Part shown: piece after piece, positions 53,077 through 64,000 of the stretch
How positions within the stretch are numbered: the stretch's first letter is position 1
Layout: each line of letters opens with the position of its first letter
The notes under the pieces: model-generated
Databases searched by the model: none
What the model saw: only the letters and a program-made list of their open reading frames with translations
What the model was told of the DNA's origin: nothing
Position numbers and translations under genes: made by a program
Origin: Vanilla planifolia
Lineage: Eukaryota > Streptophyta > Magnoliopsida > Asparagales > Orchidaceae
DNA: 64,000 bases
NCBI GenBank assembly: GCA_023846275.1
Contig: CM043871.1
Location: 34,006,578 to 34,070,577, forward strand
Direction: 5' to 3'

Positions 53077-56000
53077 TCCCCCTCCCTCCCTCTTTCATCT
53101 TACATTCATATATACATACTGATAATTCACCTTCTTTGCAATATGCATGTAGTCAAACCTTATCTAATGAATTCAATTTTAAGCAAGACTAGAAGCCAGT
53201 GCTAGCTTTTGTCAATCTCATGATATCAGTGCTCTAGCTTTTGGTTATTGGCCTTCTAACCTCATCTATCTAGAGTTACAGCTATAGTAATATTAGATCA
53301 TGTCCCATACAAAATTGTCAAGTTATTGTTCAATTTGATCTAAATTGACATTTTTTTTTATCCCTTAAAGTACCACAACTTGAAGACATAGTTGTAAATG
53401 GCATAGAGATGTTTTTGAAAATGAAAATTTGGTGCTTTGGTGATTGTTTACTTGCCATATGGACCAACCTCTCCTAGGAAAACATATTGGTGTGTGTTCA
53501 TGTTGCTGGAGTTATTTTTCTGCCTTGGCTCTCAACTGGCTTCGTTGTGCTCATTCAATATCAACCATAAGTCAGACAATGTGCTGTTTGTAAATTAAGG
53601 CCTTGAATGCCAATAAAGACATGAATGTGACAGTAAAAACATGCCTGCATTGTTCTAATTGGGCTAATGAAACTATGCAACTTGAAAACTGTTTACATGG
53701 CCATGAATGACTCTTGTTGACTGTAAAATAGTCCTCTTTTCATGGGTATTGAGTTTTACTTGAATTTTTTCTATGTGGACTAGAGAGTGCATTCATAATC
53801 TATGGCAAGTTTTCAATGTTGTACTTTATGGCTTGAACACTCAATCACTAGTATGCTTATAACTTTTTAGCGGTATAGAAATTTACATTTTGTTTCTTCT
53901 TTATTACTCATTATATTTTTAGTATTCTTCAAGTGCTTAATTTTTTTGGGAAAATATTTTTATTTTCGTTTGCATGGCATTATTGCAAGCAAAGTAGTGA
54001 ATTCTGATGTTTTTCAGTTTTCATATTAATAATTTCTTGAATACCACTGGTCCTAGGTGGAAGGAATACTTAAGCGTGCTGCAGATGAATTAGATACCCT
54101 TCAAGAAGAACGTAGGGTAAGCTCAAGAGTTGTAGATTGATTCTTTCATGCAGGTTGGGTTTGGGTGGTCCAGCCTTATTTGATAATTTTCATAAGAATT
54201 GTGCTGTTTCTTATGCAGAAAGTTGATCTAACAACTGCTGAAGCAATAGACAGGTTTTTAAGAAAGCTAAGGACCTTTGCTGGAGGAAGTTCTTCATTTA
54301 CCTTCATACTTGATGATCCATCTGGGAACAGCTTCATTGAGAATCCGTAGGTTGTCCTGACTAATGTTTGATGGCATGTTTATAATTGATCAACATTTTA
54401 TCACCAATTGATGTGATATCTGGAAAGGCGACCACAGCCATTCTATTCTATAACAGTAAAAGAATTATAAGATTCATTAATGCTGTCAGTTATATGAGAA
54501 ATTTCTGCATTTGTTATTTGGCCACATTTTTAATATTGAAATTTCAGTAGTTTCTTCACATGGTTTCTTAAAGTCATTGATGGTTAGGAGGTTAAAGAAA
54601 GTTGAGATAGATGGCTTCATATTGAATGCTAAGCTTTAGCTTTGCACTATGTATAAGTAGAAATTTACACTGCTGACCTATTGTGGTTATGCAATCATTT
54701 GAGACTCTTATGTGATAATTCTCATACACCAATGCCCTTTCTTTTTCCATAATTTTTCCCTTGTATTGTATGCTTGGGCAGATTGACTTCCAATGGCCAA
54801 GTTTGGTAGTGTAGCTGTAATAAACATTATGAGATTCACCATTGCTGTTGGGTGTATGAGAAGTTTATGTGTTTATCTAGCTTGCAATCATTATCTTATC
54901 TTGAGATAGCCTCTTAATGTCATCGATGGTTAGGAGATCAGAAGGAGCAAGATAGATTAGCTGCATATCAAATGCTTAGCTTAGCACGAGCTTTGCACTA
55001 TGTATTATAAGTATAAATTTACAGTGCTGATTAATTGTAGCAATGCAATAATTTGGTAGTCTTTTGTGGTAATTATCATACACCAATGTTCTTTCTTTTC
55101 CATCATCTTTTTCCTTGTAATGTATGATTGGGCAGATTGATCACGCATGATCAAGTTTGTTTGCTTATCTGTTTGTGCTACTGTTATATTTCTGATTTAT
55201 TTTGTCAAGGTAACAATGTGATGGTTTGGAATATGCAGGTATGCCCCATCGCAGGATCCATCATTATCCATCAGATTCTATGAGAGAACTTTGGAGCAAC
55301 AAGCAGCACTTGGTTTTCTTGCTGTTCCATCCGAGGAACTACAAAAGGATACTGGCGGTATTGCTACAAGTGAGGTTACTGGAGTAACACAAAGTGGATT
55401 ACACGAGTTTCCCCATGGTTCTATTGGAGCTGTAGCTGGTCGCCGAGCAATTGCTCAGGGTAGTACAGATCAAATTGCCACTTCCTTGTGTAGATATTCA
55501 GCACCTGAAGAGGTTAAACAAAATCATGCAATTTGCATATCTTACATTTTATTTTTTCATAATTTTATTTTAATTCCACTTCTTGTAGGTTGAAACTTTA
55601 CCATCAACATGTGGAGCTTGTGGAGCTTCATGTGTCACCAGGTTTTATGCCACCAGTATCCTATTTTTCCACCTTAATTTGGATATAAATGTTATTTTTA
55701 ACGCAATTGAGATGAAAATCAGAAGCCATTTATATTGGAATTTACTGTATATATCAAAATCTAAGAGCGTTATTTTGTTATCTGACTTGCTACTTTTGAA
55801 TTCAAATAACATTGGAATATCAAATTGGTCAACTCTGATTTTTCAGAAAAAATAGACGAGTAAATTACTTTTAAAAATTAATATACACTTATGTACTTTT
55901 TGAACTTGTTTGGTGTATTGTTGGAAAGTCTATTCATAATTTGTTGGGCTATGATAATTGCAGACCTATCCTAAACGTACATAACTTGAACAAGCACAAA

Positions 56001-59000
56001 CTAAAATATATGTTTCAGTAAATGATCTCAATCTAGCTTTCAAATTAATAGTTTGATTAACTGATGGCAACTGATGTAATGTTAAAAATAATGTACTTGG
56101 AAAATCGTTTAGCTTTTTCTGTTATGGTCAAATGCTTCTTTTTTGCTAAATAAGGTTATATCACTCATAGTGTAATCATTATTTTGGAAGAATTTGGTTA
56201 CAAATGGTTTATATTGTCTAGTTTATTTTTGTTACATACATTACCCAATATTCTTGCTTCTTTATTTTGTTTTTTGTTGTTTGATTGAAATTAAGATCTT
56301 CAAGGCATACGTGCATTCGAAGTTGTTATGAAGCAAATTTATTTAACTACATGTTAAAGCTGATTAACCATCAATTAGTTGGAAACTGTTACAAATAAGT
56401 TATGGAATTGTATTGCTCATAATAATTTTTAAGTTGTTGCTCTTTGTGTGGTATTCACAAAGAAATAGTAGGCTTTGTGCTTGTATATTTCAAACTAGGA
56501 TTTCAATAATCTGGCCCTTGCTTGCACTCATTTTGTCCTTCCTCTCATCTCACTCTTACCATTGTCTCTATTACTTGCCTTTGCCTGGGATGGCAAGTTG
56601 GCATGTTCAACTATTGGAAGAGCGTGATAAGGTGCTTTGGTTTGCAATGGACGGAGATGAGTAAGTAGGGGAGAAAGTAAGATTGGTTTCATCTAAAATT
56701 TAATGGTGTCTTTAATTAGAGCTAACGGGTTGTAAGAGTGTCGACGAGATTGAGGAATGACATCAACAACTTAGCATAGGAATGATGATTTAGAAAGGAG
56801 GGAATGGCTTGGTGGAGCGACTACACTAGACATGTTGATGGGGGTCAACTACAATGGGGAAGAGAGGCATTCAAAGATTGCATTGTTGAGCTCAATCATG
56901 GTTTGTGGGAGTGTCAGACGAACCTAGGGTGTTAATCTTAATGTTGTGCATAATAAACCAAAATGTCATTGCTTTTTAACAAATCAAATAAAAAAATCTT
57001 CCATTAATGCTGACTTTACAATTTTGAAGTCCTTGAAGAAGGCAATTAAATTTTAAAGGACACGTCTAGCTTCTAAAAGTCACATATTTTTAAAATTTAA
57101 TATATCAAATAACCCTCAGCTTTTATTGGAAAACATAAAAGCCTTTGCATTCATGTATTAACAAGTTAAGATTTTCATTTGGAATTATCTAATCTAGGCT
57201 TTTATTTAAAACTACTCATCAATTTAAATTTTACATTCAAGGCCAATCACAAAATCTCAAAATTGAGTTCGACATTCTATTCTCCCCAAATTCTAAATAG
57301 TTACTTCATTTTCACTGTTCGATTGTTGAGAATTGAAGAGTGATCAGCCTTATGCTGAACCAATTCTAGAGACTAATATTTGGGTTCATTTTAGCACTCA
57401 ATCTTCCGCCAAATCGATGTTCAAGACATATTCTAACTAATTTATAGATAACAAAACTGCATTTACAAGAAATATAAAAGTAGCAACTTTTCAATCCATG
57501 TCTCTGTAGTCCAGTTGCATGAATAGGCACAATTTGATCTTTCTCCTTATTCACGTGAATTGGCTTTAGGTCATATGCTGTTGAAGTTACTACATTGGTT
57601 CATCTCCATCAATATGAATGTATGTGAGATTATTTTCAATTGGAGCCACTTTAACCTTTCCAATGTTTGCATTTTTTTGTTTGGTCTTTCTTTATATTGT
57701 CACTCATCAATCTCATCATTCTCATTTCAGCAATATGCATTCCATTTTTTTTAATCATTGTGTAGTTAACCATTGCACACCATAGAACATTGTTAATCTC
57801 ACTATAATCCTAATCATAGGTTCAAGCAGAATTCTCTTGTCACACAACACCATATTCTCGCCCAGCTTTGACTATCCTATGCAGATATTAATAGTGATAC
57901 CATCTGTTTCATTTTTATTCTTTTGGAGAGCTCTAAGTTATCTAGATCATATACTTTTTATGATAATTTACTGACAATAACATTATTATAACTCAACTGA
58001 ATTCTTTGGTATTTTCTCTTCTGAAAGTTTAGAATTTGAGGTTGTACTTGTTTCAAATCTTTCCTTTTGTGTGAATAAACTTTACCATGTAACCATGCAG
58101 TTTAGATCTTCCCTGTATGTTTTTATTAGTCTTACATTATTCTCTGAGCCCTTGTATTATTACTTTAGGTTCATCTTGTACCATCTTGTTATTATTACTC
58201 ATATGCAATGTTCTGTGAGAATTCACTTCTCTCTTGGTTTGATATCTCTATTATGCTTGTGTCATTGTCCCAGGTTTTAATACTTAAACTTTGGTTGTAT
58301 GGTTTTAGGACTGATACCACTTTGTTGTTCTGTTAAAACCTTATAGGATCTGAGATTTTTTCAATTAGCTTTCTACTTCATATCTGAACATGATTGCTAT
58401 AGAAATATCTTGATCTTTTCTGATGCAGCATTTCCTTCATTTTGTTCAACTTTACTGATTAGTGGGACCTTTATGTTTCTTCAACATTGAGCTATGTTTA
58501 CCTTTACCATTCATAGAAATTCCATATTTTCGAGAAGTTATTGTAATGGCAACTACTTGTGATTTATGTGGTTATCGGAGTTCAGAGGTTAGTGATATCC
58601 CTTCTGTACCATTTTGTTCTGGTGAAGTTTTGTTATCCACTTCATTCTGCAATGCTTTTTTCTCTTCCATAAAGTAGTTGAAGCCTGGTGGTGAAATCCC
58701 CAAAAAGGGGAAGAGGATAACTGTACACGTGCAAAGTATACAAGACCTTAGTAGAGATGTTATAAAGGTCAGTTTTCTTCTTTCCATATTGTCTTATAAA
58801 TATATTTTTATCTTATTGCAGTATATCAACACTATCATGAAATGAATTGGGTTGATCATTTTACCTTGTTGGTATATTTTAAGCTTATTTCATTATATCA
58901 GCACTCGCATGAAATGAATTGGGTTGCTCTTCACAAGGGCATCATAGAAGCATGAGAAACAACATAGCGCATTTATTCATGAAGTATATGCAACTCTTAC

Positions 59001-62000
59001 AAGTTACTGAATAATTTGTTGTTAGGCTAAAAGAAAAGCTTTTTCTACAAAATTTCATCATCTTTTTCTCGTATGGGTAAACACCTTCTTTTGTTGTATT
59101 GCATCGAAGCTCACAAGCCGTTCCTCTCAAGGGACTGGTTTTAGTTGCATAAGGTCATATGAGATACCCTTCCTAGATTTATTTTGATCTTTGGTGTTTT
59201 TTTTTTTTTTTTTTTGAATTGTGGCTAATGACAATTTACCCTGAATTGTAACATTTTAAGATTTTCCCTTTATCAGGAGTGTGTTTGTTTATGATTAAGC
59301 TCAATCTGCAATGGTATGAAGTTTTTTGGTAATAAAGTTTATACTCTGTTCTTGAAGGACACATCCTTTGTATATGGTTGTAATCATATTGTTTTGATGA
59401 GGTTTATGCCTGCTATCTACTACCACTCAACTTTCGAGTTCATCTCATCAAAATTGCGACCTATATAAGACTACAACTTTGTAGTTATTGTGATGTCATT
59501 GAGTATGGTAGATATGAGTTCATGAATTCAACCGGACTTGCATATTTTGCCCGTTATAGTACTTGGTTTACTCGACAGACTTTTGAGTTTAGTTTAGTTT
59601 TTTTATTTGTATCATCAAATTGTTGCAACATGCCTGGACCTGTGTGATGACTTGGATTTGATTCATCTCCCAAAAGCAATAAAAAAAAAAGAAACAAATT
59701 TGATCTTTAGTAATGCCTTGGAATGTTCCTTACATGTGTATTGGACAACTCCTTGCTTCCTTGCAAATTAAATAGCGATGAACCACCTTGGATTAATTTG
59801 ACAGGTGTTTTTGTCAAGTATCGTCTTCTTCATTTAACATTCAGTTCTATATTTTTCCCTAATTACATGTATTATTTCGTTCTTTTCAGTCTGATACTGC
59901 ATGTGTAAAAGTACCTGAGCTAGAGTTGGAGCTTGCAAGTGGCACATTAGGTGGAATTGTCACCACAGTTGAAGGTTTAATTACCAAAATTAGTGAAAGT
60001 AAGCTTATCCTTCGAGCTAGCTTGTGTGACATGATAGATTGTTGGTTTCTTCTTGTTGAGATTATAGATAAATAAGGCTTTGGTTGCAGATCTTGAAAGA
60101 ATACATGGATTTACACTTGGTGACAGCCTTGATGAAACAAGAAAGACAAAATGGCAGCATTTCAAGTCTCAGCTAAAGAAGGTATGCTGATGGGTCATTA
60201 ATCATTTTGGATTATAGTTACATTTGAAAGTCGAATGAAAGTGTTCGCTTAACGGTGAAGGTTTCGAGTTGTAAAAACATCCTCTTATAAAATGCATTAG
60301 TTGGTGAAGGTAGCTTGGCTTTCTTCAATGTTGAGATTTCTTCATGTTGATTACTTACACAATTAGTTTATTTGTGGTACTTTTTTCTATCATTAGTTAT
60401 GTGACATGCATTTAATTCAAGTTAAAGGCTTCCATTTCATTCTTTTCACGTGTCTCAGCTTCTCGATTTGGAGGAACCATGGACTTTGGTGCTTGATGAT
60501 GCATTGTCGAGTTCGTTTGTTGCGCCTGTCACTGACGCCATGGAGGATGACAAACAACTCATTGGTTGGTTTATTGACTCCAATCTCTTGGCTTGCATTA
60601 AGTAGGATTAACACCTTGTTTTGTTCCCAAATAGTCACAAATGGAGAACACAATTCAAAAGCAACTAAAATCCCTAAAAAGCATGCTCTAAATCGATTAT
60701 CACATTTCTTTGTTTCCTTTGACCAAAGGGAGATAATTCCAATACATCATCTATCTTTTTTGAAGCATTACGTGGTCTCTGTTTAATGTGCAAATAACTT
60801 AAGTCTCCCCAAAACATTTTTTAAAAAAAAAAAATATCAAAAATTTATCGAACTCTTTCTATCGAACACAATCTATTAACAACTCATTTGTTACTTTATC
60901 AACTTGGATCTGTTGGCTTGCATAAAGTAATATTACCGCTTTGTTTTGGACTCAAATAGTCGCAAATGGAAAACACAATTCCAAAGAAACCAAAATCCCT
61001 AAAATGTGTGCTCTAAGTCCATTATCATGTCTTTTTAGTTTTCCTTCGACCAAAATGAGAGAATTCTAATATGTCATCTATCTTTCTTGAAGCATTACGT
61101 GGTCTCTGTTTAAGATGTGCAAATAACTTAACTCGAATCTCCTTAAAATATTTTTTTATAAAAATATATAAAACAATTATCGATCAACTCTTGCTACCAA
61201 ACACAATCCATAACAATTCATTGGTTAGTTTATTGACTCCGATCTCTTGGCTTTAGCATCAAGTAGAATTATCGCTTTGTTTTCGGCTCTAATAGTCAAA
61301 AATGGAGAATACGATTCACAAGCAACCAAAATCCCTAAAATGCATTCTTTAAATTCATTTTCATGCCTTTTTGTTTTTTCTTTGACCATAAGTAGAGAAT
61401 TCTAATATACTATCCATCTTTCCTAAAGCATTGTGTGGCCTCTGTTTAATATGTGCAAATAACTTAACTCAAGTCTCTATTTTTTTTATATAAAAAATAT
61501 AAAAAAATTATTGAACGACTCTTGCTATTGAATGCAATCTATAACTCATAGGTTGCTTTATCGACTCCGAACTCTTGGCTTGCATAAAGTAGGATTAGCA
61601 CCTTGTTTTGGGCTCAAATAGCCATCAATGGAGAACATGATTCAAAAGCAACCAAAATCCCTAAAATGTGTTCTCTATTCTGTCTTTTTGTTTTTCCTTC
61701 GAACAAAAAGAGAGAGTTCCAATACGTCATTTATTGCTCTTGATGCTTTACGTGGTCTATGTTTAATATATGCAAATAACTTAACTCGAATCTCGTTAAA
61801 ACATTTTTTAAATAAAAATATATAAAAATTTATCGAAGAACTCTTGCTGTTGAACACAATCCATAACAATTCATTGGTTAGTTTATTGACTTCGATCTCT
61901 TGGCTTTTACATCAAGTCGAATTAGCACCTTGTTTTGGGCTCAAATAGTCACAAATGGAGAATATAATTCAAAAGCAACCAAAATCCCTAAAATGCATTC

Positions 62001-63088
62001 TCTAAATCCATGATCATGTTTTTTGGGTTTTCCTTTGACCAAAAATAGAGAATTTCAACACATCATCCATCTTTCCTAAAGCATTACATGATCTCTGTTT
62101 AATATGTGCAAATAACTTAACTCAAGTCTTTCTATTTTTCTTATATAAAATATATAAAAAATTTATCAAACAACTCTTGCTATCGAACACAATCTATAAC
62201 TCTTTGGTTACTTCATTGACTCCGATCTCTTGGCTTGCATAAGTAGGATTAGCACCTTGTTTTGGGCTCAAATAGCCACCATTGGAGAACATGATTCAAA
62301 AGCAACCAAAATCCTTAACATGTGTTCTCTAAGTCCGTTATTATGTCTTTTTGATTTTCCTTTGGCCAAAAGGAGTTCTAATACATCATCTATCTTTCTT
62401 GAAGCTTTACATGGTCTCTATGTAATATGTGCAAATAACTTAACTCGAATCTCTCTAAAACATTTCTTTTATAAAAAAATACAAAAAAATTTATCTAACA
62501 ACTCTTGCTATCAAACGCAATACATAACAATTCATTGGTTAGTTTATTGGCTCCTATCTCTTGGCTTTAGCATCAAGTAGAATTATCACTTTGTTTTGGG
62601 CTTAAATAGTCACCAATGGAGAATATAATTCAAAAGCAACCAAAATCCCTAAAATGCATTATTTAAATCCATTATCATGTGTTTTTGGTTTTCTTTTGAC
62701 CAAAAGGAGAGAATTCCAATACATCATCCATCTTTCCTGAAGCATTACGTAGTCTCTGTTTAATATATGCGAATGACTTAACTCATTCCTCTTTAAAGCA
62801 TTTTTTTTAATAAAAAAACATAAAAAATTTATCGAATAACTCTTGCTATCAAACACAATCTATAGCAACACATCCAATACATGTTTAATTCACAAGAGAT
62901 ACCTAAATCAACTTTTGCATGAAACCCTAATTTCTTTGTCTTTGCCTTCTTGATCTCATCATCTCCATTTGGGCATGACATGCGCTGCAGTGGAAGAGTA
63001 TGTGAGGACCTGGGAGCAAAATGAGGAGTTGGGTCTCAATGACATGGACACATCGTCAGCTGATGATGCTTACTTAAAGCAAACATGA
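45822..63088 (+). CDS. ZPR1: Zinc finger protein ZPR1, 16 exons
   Basis: Exons: 45822-45941, 46034-46078, 46170-46210, 46323-46404, 46613-46657, 51572-51628, 54057-54116, 54219-54346, 55239-55512, 55589-55655, 58517-58587, 58678-58767, 59890-59998, 60090-60181, 60459-60564, 62991-63088. The sum is 1485 nt, 494 residues and TGA, with every junction in phase and GT-AG. The protein has the two ZPR1 modules. Zinc finger 1 is C34-x2-C37-x25-C63-x2-C66, followed by [14 protein letters not shown]. Zinc finger 2 is C292-x2-C295-x25-C321-x2-C324. Each finger is followed by its alpha/beta domain (CGTLSTVEGIL, then [15 protein letters not shown]). The family is conserved in eukaryotes; ZPR1 binds eEF1A, and yeast Zpr1 helps eEF1A fold. 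Length matches plant ZPR1. The gene looks intact. Confidence 0.95.
46658..51571 (+). other. Intron 5 of ZPR1, 4.9 kb
   Basis: The longest intron of the gene. Apart from a minus-strand open stretch at 51037-51411 (listed separately), it shows only decayed short frames, for example around 48626-48847 and 49963-50298, with no recognisable domain. No RNA gene is seen. Confidence 0.6.
51037..51411 (-). other. Unassigned antisense open stretch inside ZPR1 intron 5
   Basis: From an ATG at 51411 ([15 protein letters not shown]) the frame stays open for about 125 codons to a stop at 51037. It ends with a hydrophobic segment ([21 protein letters not shown]) and a charged tail ([13 protein letters not shown]), as in a small tail-anchored protein. 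The composition is more protein-like than other random frames here, but I do not recognise the family. It could be a chance frame, an exon fragment of an inserted gene, or a small antisense gene. Confidence 0.25.
51629..54056 (+). other. Intron 6 of ZPR1
   Basis: Non-coding, 2.4 kb, AT-rich. The only clear structure is a CT/CCTCCC microsatellite at 53043-53093. Confidence 0.6.
53043..53093. repeat. CT-rich microsatellite
   Basis: About 15 TC units followed by TTCCTCCCCCTCCCTCCCTC. A polypyrimidine tract on the transcribed strand in intron 6 of ZPR1, with no acceptor AG close enough to suggest a splice role. Confidence 0.9.
54405..55160. repeat. Tandem duplication, period about 356 bp, in ZPR1 intron 8
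   Basis: Copy 1 is about 54405-54800 and copy 2 about 54803-55160. Shared blocks are GATTCA-CATTGCTGT with TATGAGAA, TCATTGATGGTTAGGAG / TCATCGATGGTTAGGAG, AGCTTTGCACTATGTAT, CATACACCAATG and GGGCAGATTGA-TTC/CAC. They are offset by about 350-356 bp throughout. Divergence is appreciable, so this is an old duplication. Confidence 0.8.
55589..58587 (+). other. ZPR1: Exons 10-11 of ZPR1: second C4 zinc finger
   Basis: Exon 10 (55589-55655) carries the first Cys pair ([10 protein letters not shown]) and ends inside the Lys codon of FYATK. Exon 11 (58517-58587) carries [23 protein letters not shown]. The IPYFREV-(L/I)-VMA string repeats the one after finger 1, showing the internal duplication typical of ZPR1. 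The 2.9 kb intron between them has no other gene. Confidence 0.9.
58799..58937. repeat. Short tandem pair of about 70 bp
   Basis: ATGAAATGAATTGGGTTG occurs near 58838 and 58909. Each is preceded by a TATATCA(A/G)CACT block and a TATTTTTATCTTATT-like or TATTTTAAGCTTATT-like block. It lies in intron 12 of ZPR1. Confidence 0.7.
60555..62880 (+). repeat. Seven tandem copies of a 324-337 bp unit filling ZPR1 intron 15
   Basis: The block TTGGCTT(GCATAAAG or TAGCATCAAG)TAG-ATTA recurs near 60590, 60915, 61252, 61576, 61903, 62232 and 62562. Each copy continues with GGAGAA-A-AATTCAAAAGCAACC, AAAATCCCTAAAATG, CTTGAAGC(A/T)TTACGTGG, TGTGCAAATAACTTAACTC, CAACTCTTGCTAT and AACAATTCATTGGTTAGTTT. Copies 1, 2, 4 and 6 have the GCATAAAG type; copies 3, 5 and 7 have the CATCAAG type. 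This gives a dimeric higher-order repeat of about 655 bp over copies 2-7. The unit starts at the exon 15 donor, so each copy repeats a variant of CATTG|GTTAGT. Confidence 0.9.
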
Positions 63089-64000
63089 AAACAGCCAGCA
63101 ATAAAAGCTTATGCTAGTTTTGATTTTATCATATGTAGGAATGTACATCTGAGCTGCATGTGAGCTCTTGTTTTTGTTCTTGATAGCAGTGAAAGATGTT
63201 TTGATGTTTTTATTATCTTCTTTGTGGGTGGTCTTACTAAAGATGTTTAATGTGAAGTATCATGATTTATATCTTTTGTAGATGATGATGATGATGTATT
63301 TTTTTTAATAATATGGTATGAGTTAAAAAATTAAATTAGTTATGAAGATCTATGTTGTAAATGAAGAGATTTCATCTTTTTATCATGTGTATAGGTGTTA
63401 TGATATGATGATGTTGTTAAGTACATAGGTGCTATCTTCTCGTTTTTTATTATTTTTATTATTTTTTTATTTGTTTTTTTGGGTTTTTTTTTATTATTAT
63501 CATTATTATTATGATCATTTTATTTTTATTTTCATCATCTTTTTGTCATAATATTATTTTGCCCTTCCATAATAAAGTGAGCTAAGGTAGAACAAGAGAG
63601 TAGAAAAAAAGGTCAAGCTCTTATTTCCCAAACTATTATGCATGTGATTATTTCATGTTTTTCCCATTTATTGTGTTCTTTAGATTCTGGTCAAGCTAAT
63701 TTTATGTCTTTTAATATAAAATAATTATTTAATTGATGTTTTTGTATTATATGATGTCTTGTGAATTCTTGTACATTATGTATATTAGAGGTTATATAAG
63801 CATGTACATATAACTAATAACTTGGATGCTCTTAGGGCTGTGGTTTTTGCTTCATAAGCTTACACTTTAGTCAATAAATGTCTATTTTTCATTTTATAAA
63901 TAGTGATAAATTTTATTTTTTGTGCAACAACTAAATATTTAACACTCTACTAACCTAAGCAACATAAATAATCATACTTGTTCTTGTTATTTTTTGGATT
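63089..64000 (+). other. 3' UTR of ZPR1 and downstream DNA
   Basis: The TGA at 63086-63088 is followed closely by AATAAA at 63100, which is too near the stop to be the main signal. A second AATAAA lies at 63571. GAT-trinucleotide and T-rich runs occur at 63281-63300 and 63440-63500. No further gene is visible before the window ends. Confidence 0.5.

Overview
This is a plant nuclear window: AT-rich, with long introns, decayed retrotransposons and two genes whose splice structures and reading frames can be followed exon by exon. Nothing in it is bacterial. An angiosperm is the natural reading, but I cannot name the species.

Left half (6.7-30.6 kb, minus strand): one gene of about 24 kb encodes a DUF760-family protein, probably chloroplast-targeted. 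Six exons join in phase to give 397 residues. Its introns hold most of the left-side repeats. Intron 1 carries about ten tandem, degenerate copies of a 320-395 bp unit that includes the end of exon 1 and its splice donor. Intron 2 (10.9 kb) carries a heavily decayed Ty3/gypsy retrotransposon in antisense orientation and a 297 bp tandem duplication. Intron 3 carries two smaller tandem duplications. A possible LTR-element remnant lies downstream of the gene at 0.6-2.5 kb.

Middle (30.6-45.5 kb): very AT-rich intergenic DNA with a long TA microsatellite, followed by a 6.8 kb GC-richer L1-type LINE on the plus strand. The LINE has a DUF4283/zinc-knuckle ORF1 and an endonuclease-RT-RNase H ORF2, both broken by frameshifts and stops.

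Right half (45.5-63.1 kb, plus strand): a complete ZPR1 gene. Its 16 exons sum to 1485 nt (494 residues plus stop) with every junction in phase, and it has two C4 zinc fingers of identical spacing. Its last intron is filled by seven tandem copies of a unit of about 328 bp. The array starts at the splice donor of exon 15, and its copies partly alternate between two subtypes.

The two genes are divergently transcribed, about 15 kb apart, and no shared pathway is implied. The most unusual feature is that both carry an intronic tandem array whose repeat unit overlaps a functional splice donor, so each intron holds many donor-like decoys. The whole locus is rich in independent local tandem duplications.
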